DNA from: Atopsyche davidsoni
Taxonomy: Eukaryota; Arthropoda; Insecta; Trichoptera; Hydrobiosidae
Direction: 5' to 3'
DNA: 64,000 bases
NCBI GenBank assembly: GCA_022113835.1
Contig: JAILWY010000009.1
Span: 12,934,001 to 12,998,000, forward strand
The notes under the pieces are model-generated. The model worked only from the letters and a program-made list of their open reading frames with translations, was not told the origin of the DNA and made no database searches. Shown piece by piece: positions 51,096 through 62,713 of this stretch. Positions within the stretch are counted from its first letter, which is position 1, and each line of letters begins with the position of its first letter. Made by a program: the position numbers and the translations under genes.

Positions 51096-52372
51096 AAAAT
51101 ATATTTTTTCATAAAATACAAAGATCAGCTACAATAAATAATATTTGAACACATACTTTATCAATGTTATGTAAAGCATGTCACAAACACTGCATAATGA
51201 ATATGTGCAACATTATCGCAAAAATGCGTAGTAATTATTGAAATCCAGTGACAGTTTTTAAAGAAATTATTGAAAATGATTATTTACATAGTGTATTATT
51301 AAATAATATTGAAAGTAAAAGAGCTACATTTAAAATATATTCGCCACAGTCCTTATTCGCCTGGTTATTTTTATAGTATATTAGTATACTTTGAAAGCCC
51401 GTTATGAATAGGACTTTATTTAATATACCAACTAAAATATCAGTTCACTCAATTCAACTGAGAAATAAATCCTAGTTATAAAATAATGTGCAAAGTCTCA
51501 ATTTATAATAGAGAAGGAGTTCAACTTTTCTCCAGTATATACATTAGTTATGTAAGAACTGTCCATCAATATAAATATTATATATCCACATCAAACAACT
51601 CGTCCTCCTACATCAATATGCCACTTTTCCAGCTACTTACTCTCAAGATATGGATCGTTTACCAATGACCTCTTCGATGGAAATATGTCGTACTTCTATT
51701 ATAAAAATCGTAATAATTATTTTTATTTTTATGTAAAAGTAATATCTCTTCATTCGTCCTTTGCCGCTCTGTTGACATTTTCTTTTTGGTAAAATTCATA
51801 TGGGATTTAAAATCGGATTGCTCGTCCGCAAATTGATTGAATGACAGAAATTATCATCTTCGATCATCGGAAATCAGATTAACTTTTCGTTTTGTATTTA
51901 AATATTCTTACTTATATTATTGATTATTTATGAAAATATTTTAATTTTTATGCTTTTTAAAAGAAAAAAAAGTTTTTCAAAACAAACATCAATTTTATGC
52001 CTAATTTCATGTTTGTCTTAAATATTCAGCCTTAAATATTAGGCTAATCTATCCATATTCAATAATCGTGAATTTTTGTATATTTTCTGGTTTAGAATAC
52101 AATACAACAGATTTTTTACGCTTATATAAATTATTCCAGCATTTTTAAACTCAAAATTTAATCCAATCAAAACTTGTTGAAGAAAAAAAAATATTTGCTG
52201 ATAATGAAATATTATAACAAGCTTGACTCTTAATTTCACATTGCAGTTCATCCAATTGCTCTTGATTTTGATAAAATTAAATTTTTGGTTACCTAAATTT
52301 AAATTAATATTATTAGTTCAAATGCAATATCGTAAGTTGTGACAAATAACACGTAAGTGAAAATTAACTCAC

Positions 52373-52978
52373 CGTTATAGGAAGCATCAGCTCGTGTGTC
52401 TCGTTTCCTCTCCACAGCCTGGACTCAGCCGGGAGAAGAGGGATGTCACAGTCCAAAGCCTCCAGCCTCTCGTCAAGGCTGGACGGGGCGCGGGCGGCAT
52501 ACGTCCTGTCAGGAGCCCCCTCCGGACCACCCCCCACTCCGACATCACCAGCAGAAGTAGAGGTCTGACCGACACCCGCTGTGGTGTGAGACCCTTCAGT
52601 AGACGGCTTCGTCACAACTGTAGTTATTTCAGCCTTTGTCGTAGCTTGCGTTTGGGTCGTGAGCTTTACCGTAGTCACGGGTTCCGCAGTTGTAGCAGGA
52701 ACTGTAACCTTTTTTGTTGAACTAAATTCAATGCTGCGCGTGGATATTGCTCCATGAGTGCTGGTTGCAGTTGCTTGAGCGATAGTCGTTGTTTGCAAAG
52801 GTTTCACAGACGTTGAAGGAACAGCGGTGGTCGTCGATGTAGTAGCTGTTGGAGGTGCTGTTGGAATCTCCGTTGTAACTTTCAAAGACGATTCGGTCAC
52901 TTGCGTAGGTATTATTGAAGCTTGCGTCGTGATGAACGCCAACACTAATGAACATACCACAAAAAGAGCGGTCCCCAT
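52373..52978 (-). CDS. Coding exon 1: signal peptide and mucin-like segment of an extracellular protein
   Basis: The ATG at 52978-52976, in context GTGAAAATGGGG, opens 202 codons up to the GTGAGT donor (52372-52367), phase 0. Residues 1-20 (MGTALFVVCSLVLAFITTQA) are a good signal peptide. Residues about 21-145 are dominated by Thr, Ser, Pro, Ala and Val, a mucin-like region expected to be heavily O-glycosylated. A Gly-rich linker follows, then a charged segment with one Cys (EALDCDIPLL) and an N-glycosylation sequon (GNETHE). An in-frame GTG two codons upstream extends the frame but is not a credible start. The protein is probably secreted or at the cell surface. Exon 2 continues it in frame 20.8 kb away. 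Orthology is not established. Confidence 0.88.
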
Positions 52979-53258
52979 TTTCACTTTATGTCTATCTGGC
53001 GTTCAAATTTACATTTAATAAAAATTCAGATTGTACCATTCAAATATATCTTAATTTAATTTATAACAATATCATGTTACAATTACTAATTGGAATTCAA
53101 TTAAACTACTGATATTGTTTTGATTGTGCAGATTTCACTGGAGGGTAATAATCACCCCAGAGATCACACAAAATGATCTAAACTGCTCCCCGAAGGTGCT
53201 TCACTCGGATACAGTCGCTGACTCACTCGACCGATGAGGCGGTCTGTTTTCTCACCAC
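52979..53258 (-). other. Possible 5' UTR exon upstream of the start codon
   Basis: On the minus strand, a pyrimidine-rich tract ending GTTTTGTTTCAG lies just above 53258, a good acceptor. The following 280 bases lead to the ATG without a long competing frame; two or three very short upstream frames are present. A GC-richer part (about 53150-53258) resembles a UTR or promoter-proximal sequence. The AT-rich remainder could instead be an intron. If the acceptor is real, the promoter is further right. Confidence 0.4.
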
Positions 53259-55288
53259 CTGAAACAAAACAGAACGGGTACTTAAATATGAGGCTAAATA
53301 ATCATCCCTCGTATAAGGGTGAAATATGAGCGCACCTTGAATGTGAATATTTAGAAAAGGTTTTTTGGGTTAACCGAGTACCTTGCCGTGCTTAATGTTT
53401 ATAAAAATCTGGAACGTATTAATTTAAGTCTAACATGCCATGTTTGTATGGTAAAATAAAGATAAAGATAAGGGCCAAATAACTATTTTGGATATTCAGT
53501 TAATTTTTTTATGTTATGTTATTTAAAGGGTCTCTTCTAAAATATTTTATATGAATATACTAATATGATTGAAATTGTAAGTAATAATTGAATATTTAAA
53601 AGTTATTTGATAGTGTTTTTTATGGCACTTGAACGCATGACAGATAAATATAAAAGATTAAAATCTTCATAAAATATATACAAAATCGATCCAATTATCA
53701 ACCTTATTTGAATATATTAAATTTTAAAATTACAGGGAAAATTGTCAGGTCCTTTTCCCTGTGTGTAAATCGACTGCAAAACCCTTTCATTCTTCAGACC
53801 TGTAAAAAATATTCACACATCAAAAAGCCGCTAAAAAGGCGTCGGAGTACAAAGAGGCTCGGGGGCATGTCCCCCTCTTCCCCTACCGCAGCTGCGACTC
53901 CTTCTCTTCACCCCGAGACTCCTCCACGGGACGTGTCGACTGACAGGACTATCCTATGGATATTAATTTGTGGAAAAGCGTACTATACACATGTCGCAAT
54001 ATTCATACAAAATACAATTGTGTCTTTTTGTGTATAAATTTATGTATACAGAATTAAAAACTATTTTCAGCCATTAAATTATTCGTATTTATTAATATAT
54101 ATATAAGCTTGGCGGCTAGACATTTTAATATAGAATTGACCAGTTAAAAAAGTTCGATAAAAACGTCGAAAAGCATGCTTCAATAATTGAAAAGGTGATT
54201 AAAGTAATATTTTTTTTTTTAGAGCCCTGTTTTGAATAAAAAAACTCGCTTATGAGATAAACTACATTAAAAAATTGTTAGAGTAACATTAACTTGCAGC
54301 AAAGGAGCAAAACGTACTAAGGACATTAACGCTGCGTTTCGTGCTTTATTTTTATCGCGTTACACACTTCAAAGGGCTTCAAAAACCCCGCATTATCGCA
54401 AAGGGTGTACGTGTGTACATCGCACTCCAAGCTCAAGGCCCGGGAACAGGAGGAGGCTTTCGTGTGCTTAACGTCTTGCGTCAGGCGTCGTCAGTGACGC
54501 CGTCATGCGTCAGTCTGTCCTGAAGCCTACCCTCACGTAATGCCATCGATGGCCTGGCTGCGACAGTTGCGGGGGTGGCTTTCTGGGGGAAGTTACATGA
54601 CTTGCAATAACGGATGAATTATTGAGCATTGTTAGAAAATAATGAAAAATGCTGAATAAGAAGTCTTTTGAAATATTGGCAACATTACATGGACGATTTT
54701 AATAATCATAATACTTATACATTTTACACATAATAATCGTTTTATATAATGAAATTTTTTTATGAAACTATATAACGCTACTTAATTGAAAAATATTGTT
54801 GCACATGGTTGCAGTACCAATAAATGATATTTTAATAAAATTTTCAAAAAATATATATAATTCAAAAGTAAGAAATACTTATAAAGTTTATTTTGACGTA
54901 CGTATTTTTTATTTATTAACTTAAATTGATATTTTAGAAAATTGTTTTACTGATTTTTAATATAATTAATATATTTAAAAAAAGTGGTTTAAAAAATCAT
55001 TTTTTTAAAGAAAATTCACCGAGGTTTATGTAACAGTCATATTCCGTTACACATTGAACGCGTACTATAAACATGATAAATGTAAGTCACACGATAATAT
55101 TTCAAATAAATCACTCACATCAATTGTGGTCTTTTGAAGCAAATTGGTATCGTGATCAAAGCCCAAGATGTATAATTATTTCATTCGCAGCGCTGCCGCC
55201 GCCTGCGATACATCTGCACTCCCACTCTCGGCTAATGCTTCATTACGTGTTACACGAGCGCCTGAGACATCGTGCGGTCTCCTTTACG

Positions 55289-55373
55289 GCCCCGCCCCCG
55301 CCCCCGCCCCCGCCCCCGCCTTGCCCCGCCCCCGCCCCCGCCCCGCCTTGCCCCGCCACCCCCCACCCCCACC
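55289..55373 (-). repeat. CCCCCG-rich tract (G-rich on the minus strand)
   Basis: The tract is built mainly of GCCCCC hexamers, with a larger unit, CCGCCTTGCCCCGCC, appearing twice. On the minus strand it gives many runs of four or five G separated by single C, which fits the standard G-quadruplex pattern. It breaks sharply with the AT-rich surroundings, and the Pro/Gly-rich frames across it are composition artefacts. Confidence 0.85.
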
Positions 55374-55623
55374 GCTCCTGCATGAGGCCCGGCGAACCAT
55401 GATTAATCAGTAGTCTTAAGTCGCCCCTGCCGCATCCCTGTGATGTGCTGACAACTGAATAGCAACTCTGCAAATTATTTGAGGTCCTTCGAAAAGCTGC
55501 GTCATAGAATTTTCGTTAAAAACCATACACGGAAAATATCCTTAAGCAGAGAATCGAATGAAAAGTCTAAATACTTCGTTTATTGGATACATGACCGAGT
55601 ACTAGGTGGAATTCCATAGATAG

Positions 55624-55883
55624 ATAGATTTTTATTGGTGACCGGTAAAACATTTGTTTGTATAAAATCGTTTCACAAAATTTGCAATTATATAGAATCC
55701 TCCACTTGTCAGGTACATTAAAATCACATTAGCCCTTACCACCTGACAATCATTCTCTCTCTTTCTAATAACCTCTCCCTCTAACATTTATTAACAGTAC
55801 TGCTTATTATTATATAAAATCTCACTCTGTTTGATAATGCCAACGTGAAAGGTTTGCGAAACCGGTCACCAATAAAAATCTAT
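55624..55883. mobile_element. 260-bp terminal-inverted-repeat element (unclassified)
   Basis: The ends carry a perfect 23-bp inverted repeat: ATAGATTTTTATTGGTGACC then GGT on the left (55624-55646) and its complement on the right (55861-55883). The interior has no coding capacity. No clear target duplication is visible; the left flank is a TAGA microsatellite that hides the edge. It may be a MITE. Because the ends resemble a poly-A signal followed by a TCTA-type tail, two retroelement 3' ends in inverted orientation are an alternative. Confidence 0.6.
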
Positions 55884-58800
55884 ATGTGGAAAAATCACTC
55901 AAGTATTTTACTTATTATTTAAAATATTACAGTAATAAATCATAAATAAGATATTTTTCAATAAGATATAAAATTTATCAATTCCGGTCGTTTGTATTAT
56001 CTTCAGTAATAGGTTTGCCTTTTTGAACAGAAAATTTTACAGTCGACGTCTCTAAATAAATAGGATTAAAACGTTTAGCGCTTCTTTATTATTTAAATCG
56101 AATAGTGTCATTTTTCTTAATTTTATTAGAATTATACCACGAAAACATACGGTGTGCGACTTTAGGTAATCAATTTATACATGAAACAACATTTTTTTTT
56201 TCTTCCTTTACTTGGCTTGTAAAAACCATCTAACTGTGTATTGTGTAGTAAAAGCGTACATACTGTACAAACTTCTCTTTGTTGAAATATATACTTAAAG
56301 TGAGTATATATTTTAATAAAAGATATATACTCAGTACACTCAAAGTAATTTAAATAAGCTTTTTCGACATTTAACAATGATTGTGGCATACGTACATACA
56401 TCAATATTAAGTGTTTAAATCATCGAGTCATTAGTAAGTTTTCCAGCTATTTTAAAAATATGTATACTTAGATGTAAAAGTTATTTGCTCAAAGTTTAAT
56501 CTGTATCATTTCTTGCTGCCTAACTACTGAAAAATAACTACTCTAAACCTTGACACTGAAGGTATTTAGCAAATATGTAGATTTACTAAACCAAGTATAC
56601 CTTTACTAGTAGCGCTTCATACAGAATTATATATCACACGGAATTTGCTTAAAGTTATTTCAAGGATGGAATCAAAACAATATCACGTCAAAATAATAAC
56701 TCACAGAATGTGCGCTGTAGTATAATGTAGGAAAATGGTAGATTTAGTGATATCCAGACAAAGTTGCAGTAGCGTTAATGTTAGCAGTTCCAGTCCAGAA
56801 TTCCCCGGGTGTGAATTTTCTCTGCCAGAAGCGAGCGCTCACCTGCCAAACTTTGCATGCTCCTTTACATGGTCAGAAAAACTTTTCAGCTGACGGAAGC
56901 CTCTGTAAACCGCTGCTTGATAATTTCATATTTCAGAATGTATTTAAGCTCCACAAAATACAGCCTTTGCTTTATAAGCAACGTTAAATTCACGTTTTAC
57001 TATCGTATTTTAGTAATTTTGTTTGGAATATGAATACAAACTGAGTTTTGATGAAGGCAAGTAAGATTGGTAGTTTATTTTTGATCTACCTGTTAAAATT
57101 AGTTTGATATACTTATTATATATATGGATACTTTTGACCTAAAATAAATGACGTAATAGCTTGAGCATACAGCTTCGAGATAGCAATAGTTGTGCATTCC
57201 ATATAAATTTATCGCATAATCTTTTCTGGAGAGAATATTAAAAACTGTGCTTGCTATACCTTTAAAGATATAGACGTCAATGTATATAGATTAAAAGTGT
57301 TTTTTTTTTTTTTAAGATGGCAAAAAATTGTACTCAAACCAAGAAATTACTTTTTTAAAGCAATCACAGATTCAAGAGGTCGGGAAGGAATAAGGGAGTG
57401 GAATAACCAGTCACCACCGTGGCTAAGCTAATTATAACGCCGCTCCCCGCAGTCATTCAGCGAGAGGCTCTTCCGGGTCCACTTCAGCCGCGCGATGACA
57501 CAGCTGTTTCACCCCCTCCAGCCTCAGATCGATTCTTTTCCTTCCCCGAGTTTTTCCCTCGCCTTTTTCAAAGTTCCACAAGAACTCGGGCCGTGATGGA
57601 TGGAGAAAGTTGAAATGTAAATAGCGTTATGCGGTATTGTATTGTTCAGGAAATATCGCTTTGGAAGATGCTCGATTTTGTGATGAATATTCTGTTTTAA
57701 GAAGCGTATTTATTAGTTTTGTATTAATTAGTTTTAAAATTTAGGCAATCCATCATCTCGTGTTACTCAAAAATAACTATCGGCAAGACGACGACTAATC
57801 AATTTAAGACAAAACGTCTTGTATTTTATTTGGGCAAACAATAAATCAATCCGAATGACTTAAACAACACAATGCTTTTATAAAGATACGTATGCCGAGC
57901 TTACATTAAAAGATAAAAAATCATTAAAATCATTGAAATCATAGAGATCAACACACCATTATACCCCCCAAAACATAGGAAACGTAGATAAGCTACGTGG
58001 GTAATCAATTCAACATACACCTTCTGTATGCTTGGAAACAGAGGATGACCACAACGACAGGTGAAAATCGTGGCCAATGAGAGAGCATGAAATACGTGTT
58101 TGAGCTTAAGTCACGTATGTGATTCATGAAAAACGGGACACTTCTCGAAGCTCTAACATATTCATAGCTGTTTCTTGGACCACATAAATTATACTGACCT
58201 GTTCCAGAAGGGTAACGTAGGCAAACTAATTAAAATAAGGTTAATAATAATTAATATTAGGTAAATGTGCTAACTGGGTCGCATACTTCACATAAATAAC
58301 CGAGCGAGTTGGCTCAGCATTTCTCAGGATCGTTAGCGTGTAGAAAGTTTAATAATATGGTGAAAGCAAAGATTTTTCAAAATAAAATAACAGGACAAGT
58401 ATGAACCATAAGTAGATAACTATTTTATAGAGAGTATAGGTTTTACTTGAACAAAACATAAATACGCAAATTCTCATCTTGTTTTACTCAAGTAATAATA
58501 TTTTTTAAAATTTTATAGTATATCTATGGGGTAAATCGTGTTCTTTAGCCTTGGATAATTTAGAGATACAGAACAGGGCAGAATGTTTAATCTTAACACA
58601 ATCTAACTTACTCCGTTACAAATCCTCCAAGCGGAGATTACTTAAGCATTCATTGTGCCGGCGGTGATTTCAACCGAGTCCCAGTTTCTCAGGACCGATG
58701 TGATGATCCCTCTTCATTAACTTTGAGGCCTGTCACATCCCCGAAGCCTCAACACTCCCCTAGATTGGCCTCAGAGGGTGCGCTTCCGTCAAAGCCTACC

Positions 58801-61800
58801 CTACAACTACCCTCGCCCTTACAAGATAAGGGATGATCAACCCGTCAAATATTTATAAGGGTGCGCCTGATTTTAAAATTAGATAAGATCGAAACGTCTG
58901 GATCAGAGGTCGGAAAGCTTTATTTTTTGTGGGTCGATTTCGATGGAATACTAGGTTTTCAATGTCGCTACTGTAATCACGGAGAAATGTTTGGATTTTT
59001 AGCATCATGGTATTTTCATCAATAAATATGTAATGTCTTAATTAACAAGCTTTCAATAATTTTTAAACTCAAAATATAGTTGCCTTATTTCCATAACAGT
59101 TTTGATTATTTCAAAAGATTACCATTTTTTGTAAGTTAATGCCGAATTCACATTTTATGGTTAATTGAATTTTCGTTCTATTTTTTTTCTACTTAGAACA
59201 AAAAGACATAATAAGAAGTTATTAAATTAATTATTTCCAAGTAATTTTTAAAGGGGTTTTTCCGTGGAATTAAAATGTAAAACAAGAAGTAGGTTCCATG
59301 ACTAAAATGTTTGTATATGTTGCAAAAATAAAAAGGATTCATAAACACATTTTTATTTTTAAAAACGCGTTGCAATTTTAAGAAAACCTTTTAACAAACA
59401 CGTGAAATGGTTCAAAATGATATTCAGCATAACAAGATATTCTTTCAGTACTGTCAAAGTATTCGATTGTAAAGAATATGCTGCATATATAAAAGAATTA
59501 ATAAAATTAACATTGACTCGCTGTTTCAAAGGTAGGTTGACTCCCAAACCAGGTTATTAAGCTCTGCATCAGACTTCGGCTTTTATTAGTTGTAAAGATT
59601 GAGCACGGTGCCTCATAAATGGGATGCTTATCATATTTTTACGTCCAAAATTTTATGCTTTTCAGTACTTTTTGATAAAGTTATAAAAATACAAGTAACT
59701 CTTTGTCAGCTTAAAACGAAACATACTACAAAAGAATTTTATGGTATCAATGATTTTCTTATCTATTTATACAATTTTTTTTATATCTTTAATCTCTCGT
59801 AAAGAGATTATGTACTCATATATATTGTCATTTAATAAATTTGAATATAAAAGTAAATGATGAACATACGTTTATATTTACGAAAACCAATTATATTTAT
59901 TAAATATTATATCATAAATATCTTATTGACTTGATTTCTGGGGTTTGTTACAATATATTTTTGTATATAAATAACAAATTCTATGGTAGGTTTTCATATA
60001 TGACCTTTGCTATTCTATGGAAACTTTGCTATCTGAACATATTTATATGGAAATGCGACGCTTACTTAATGGACTGGTATCTATATAATATTTTCCTTTT
60101 TGACCTCACGCTAGCGTATTGTGTTCAGGGTATCTTCTATCAAACATATCATACGACATTAGTTCGATAAATGAGGAATGTAATTCATCTTAATAATGAA
60201 CGTATTTTATTCCATCAAACATTTTTCGTAGAAATATCATCATAATTATATAATTAAGAAAATTATTTTAGTATAAAAAGAAAATAGGTTATGTCGTAAA
60301 ATTTGTCAAATATGTATTTTTTATTTATGTTTAAAGTGCGATTAGTATAACAGATATTCGATGTATCACTAAACATATAGAATAAACTCATAAATATTTA
60401 AATTGTATCAAGTCGATGAAAAAATTATACATTTTCACAAATTGCTTTAATATAACGAAGCTACTGTGGGTTTTGCGAAGAATCAGCATATTATATTCAC
60501 ACGATAAAAATTAGCTCCAAGTAGAAATCCAGTAAAAAAAATATCTAGAAAGCGCCGTACGTGCATGTATTGTAAGGCTCCAGTGCAGGGTGGGTGAAGA
60601 GAGCGAGGGTGCAGGGTTGCAAGTCTGCGATAGCTTCTAAGTCTCTTCAAGAGGACAAACGTGAGGTACTCCATTATTATTGTACTCTAAATCTACGTGG
60701 AAGTCTGCAATTTCCGAGCTTGCGTCGTATAAAGCCACGTACTTAGACTTCTCCGGGATATTATTTATTGCCAACTGGTTGTATTATTTTCATACGCCAC
60801 CGGTATACTAAGAAGTTACGGAGATACTTAAAGTGAAAAGCCTTCAATTACTTTCACAATGTTAACATATGTGACTATTAATATCAAAACCAGATATTTC
60901 GAACTTTCACCAAAATATGTATGTCGCATTTGGTCACTACTACTTTAACGCACGAGGACATGTGATAATAATATTAGAAAATTTGTTTGGATATATATTT
61001 TTTTATCAAACTTCACAAAGAAACAGAAAAATATAGTACACATTTGCTTACATGAAAATATACATTTGTAACAATTTTATTTTTTGTATTTATAACTAAG
61101 CATTTGATGATTCATAGCATGGTTGGATTTAATTAAACATAAATCAGAAATTTAAAAACTTTTTGATAAGAGGACCTTTAAAGATGTTCACTATCAAAAA
61201 TATCCGTAACATTCTTGTTAACATATATTTGAGTTTTTATTTTCTTCGTATATATTTTTTTAATACACAAAACGAATCCAATAAACCTTGTTAATTTAAA
61301 AACTTAAACAATTTTATATTTAGAAAGATTATTAAATAGAATAGTTAGTTGATAATTTATTTATTCAAATCTAGCCAATGCGTTGAAATTGGCTTGATGG
61401 GTTAGTTAAAACTAATTGTAATGACCATCTGTATATTATGATTCCCGAAGCAGCGTTCTAATTAGCATACCACATGGTCTGGCATATCGAAGCATATGAA
61501 TTGTTTATTGACTCGTACATCCAAATTTACTAATGATCTAATTGCATAATTTACCAATTAACTTTATTTTTATTTTAAAATAAAACTTCAACTCAAACTA
61601 AATACTAACATTCAAACTCACATGATTAAATTTAAAAGTTACATTTTTCCTAAATTTAATACCCAACAAAGCATGATTGGAATAATATTTATGGAGACAA
61701 TACCGAAACCAATTTTTTGATACTAGAACTATTTTGAAAACGTATATACGTCTTCAATCAAATATTATGTATTTTATAATTTATTCAGTCCAAAAAATTG

Positions 61801-62555
61801 TTTAAGGCTTCATTGAATAAATTATTTTTTTAATAAATATTACATAAGTAACTTCACAAAAATAGATACAATGTTTTTAAAAAAAAGTAAGTACATTGTA
61901 ATCCTAAAAAGTAAACTGTGTAAACTCGCTAGGTGCAATTTTATACTAAAAGTATAAAACAGAACAGTACAAGAAAATTCCATTAAATTTTATTTATTTT
62001 TAACATAACATTTCAGAGTGTTGACACGTGCTGGAAGAATTGCTCTAAATGTCGAATCATGTAAAAACTGGCCTTGGACCATTTTATTTTAGTTGAAATT
62101 TAAATTCATTTCATTTTTAGTTATTTTATTGGCTGGTTAATGCTGAAAATATATGAGACAAAATGAATAGCTATTTTAATATCAATAAACACAAGATAAG
62201 TTACAATTTTTCCATTCCTATGCATTTGAAGATGAAACGTATTAAAAAGGATATCTGTTAATTTTAGAGACTAGAGATTTCTCGAAAAAGAGTTTCATGC
62301 CGCTTTTGGAGTATCTTATTATATTTGGTTTCGAATAGCAGACGAGTAGAAGTATTTAGAAAAACAGTTTTGTAAAATGATTATTTGAGCACCTCACGGC
62401 ACCGGTCTCTAAACCTAACGTGCCTTTGATCAGCAATGTCAAATATGTGCATGATACAGCTGTTTTTAATTATTTTATATTATACATATTTTTTCTTTTA
62501 TTTTCTTTAACATATACAGCCTTGCCCTGGCTTCAGTCGTTACATAGCAGTTTGA

Positions 62556-62713
62556 TGACGTCACGACCACATTTCAGTAAGCATAAATAAACGATGGCAG
62601 ACGACCGCCACAATTAGAGCAGGGGTCAATCAGTACTAATAAATCGGATTGTTGGTCGCAATCAGCCGCTATTGCCTTGCCATGGACTGGGGAAGGGGGT
62701 GCCCGTGACGTCA
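62556..62713. promoter_or_regulatory. Pair of CRE palindromes
   Basis: Two perfect TGACGTCA octamers at 62556-62563 and 62706-62713 lie 150 bases apart in a locally GC-richer stretch, with a related TGACATCA at about 62731. This is the only place in the window where two such sites are close together. It is upstream of the minus-strand gene, so a distal regulatory element is possible. Confidence 0.35.

Larger units (their letters stand above)
31582..52372 (-). other. Intron 1 (between exons 1 and 2)
   Basis: This is the longest intron seen, about 20.8 kb, phase 0, with donor GTGAGT at 52372-52367 and acceptor ACAG above 31581. It has collected most of the mobile DNA in the window: SINE copy b, a TTAGG MITE, the 1.8-kb tandem duplication with two copies of the 620-bp repeat, a mariner relic and SINE copy c. 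GC-richer, non-coding patches lie at about 33600-33790, 39220-39460, 41850-42070, 42780-42960, 47270-47600, 48170-48370, 48870-49070 and 49740-49840. A TGACGTCA site is at 42973-42980. I see no further exon, and none is needed to keep frame. Confidence 0.75.

Noticed and set aside
52394..52955. Other frames across exon 1 (plus-strand 108-codon and minus-strand 75-codon frames)
   Set aside because: They are shadows of the mucin-like coding exon; only the frame with a signal peptide joins exon 2 in phase.
52979..52984. GTG as the start of exon 1, two codons before the ATG
   Set aside because: Eukaryotic nuclear genes rarely start at GTG, and the ATG has a good AAA-ATG-G context and gives a complete signal peptide.
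55073..55473. Pro-rich and Gly-rich frames across the C/G-rich tract
   Set aside because: They are the direct consequence of a CCCCCG repeat, in several frames at once, with no other coding sign.
57419..57613. 64-codon plus-strand frame in a GC-rich patch
   Set aside because: It has no matching splice sites, no domain and no second supporting signal. It is treated as non-coding GC-rich sequence.
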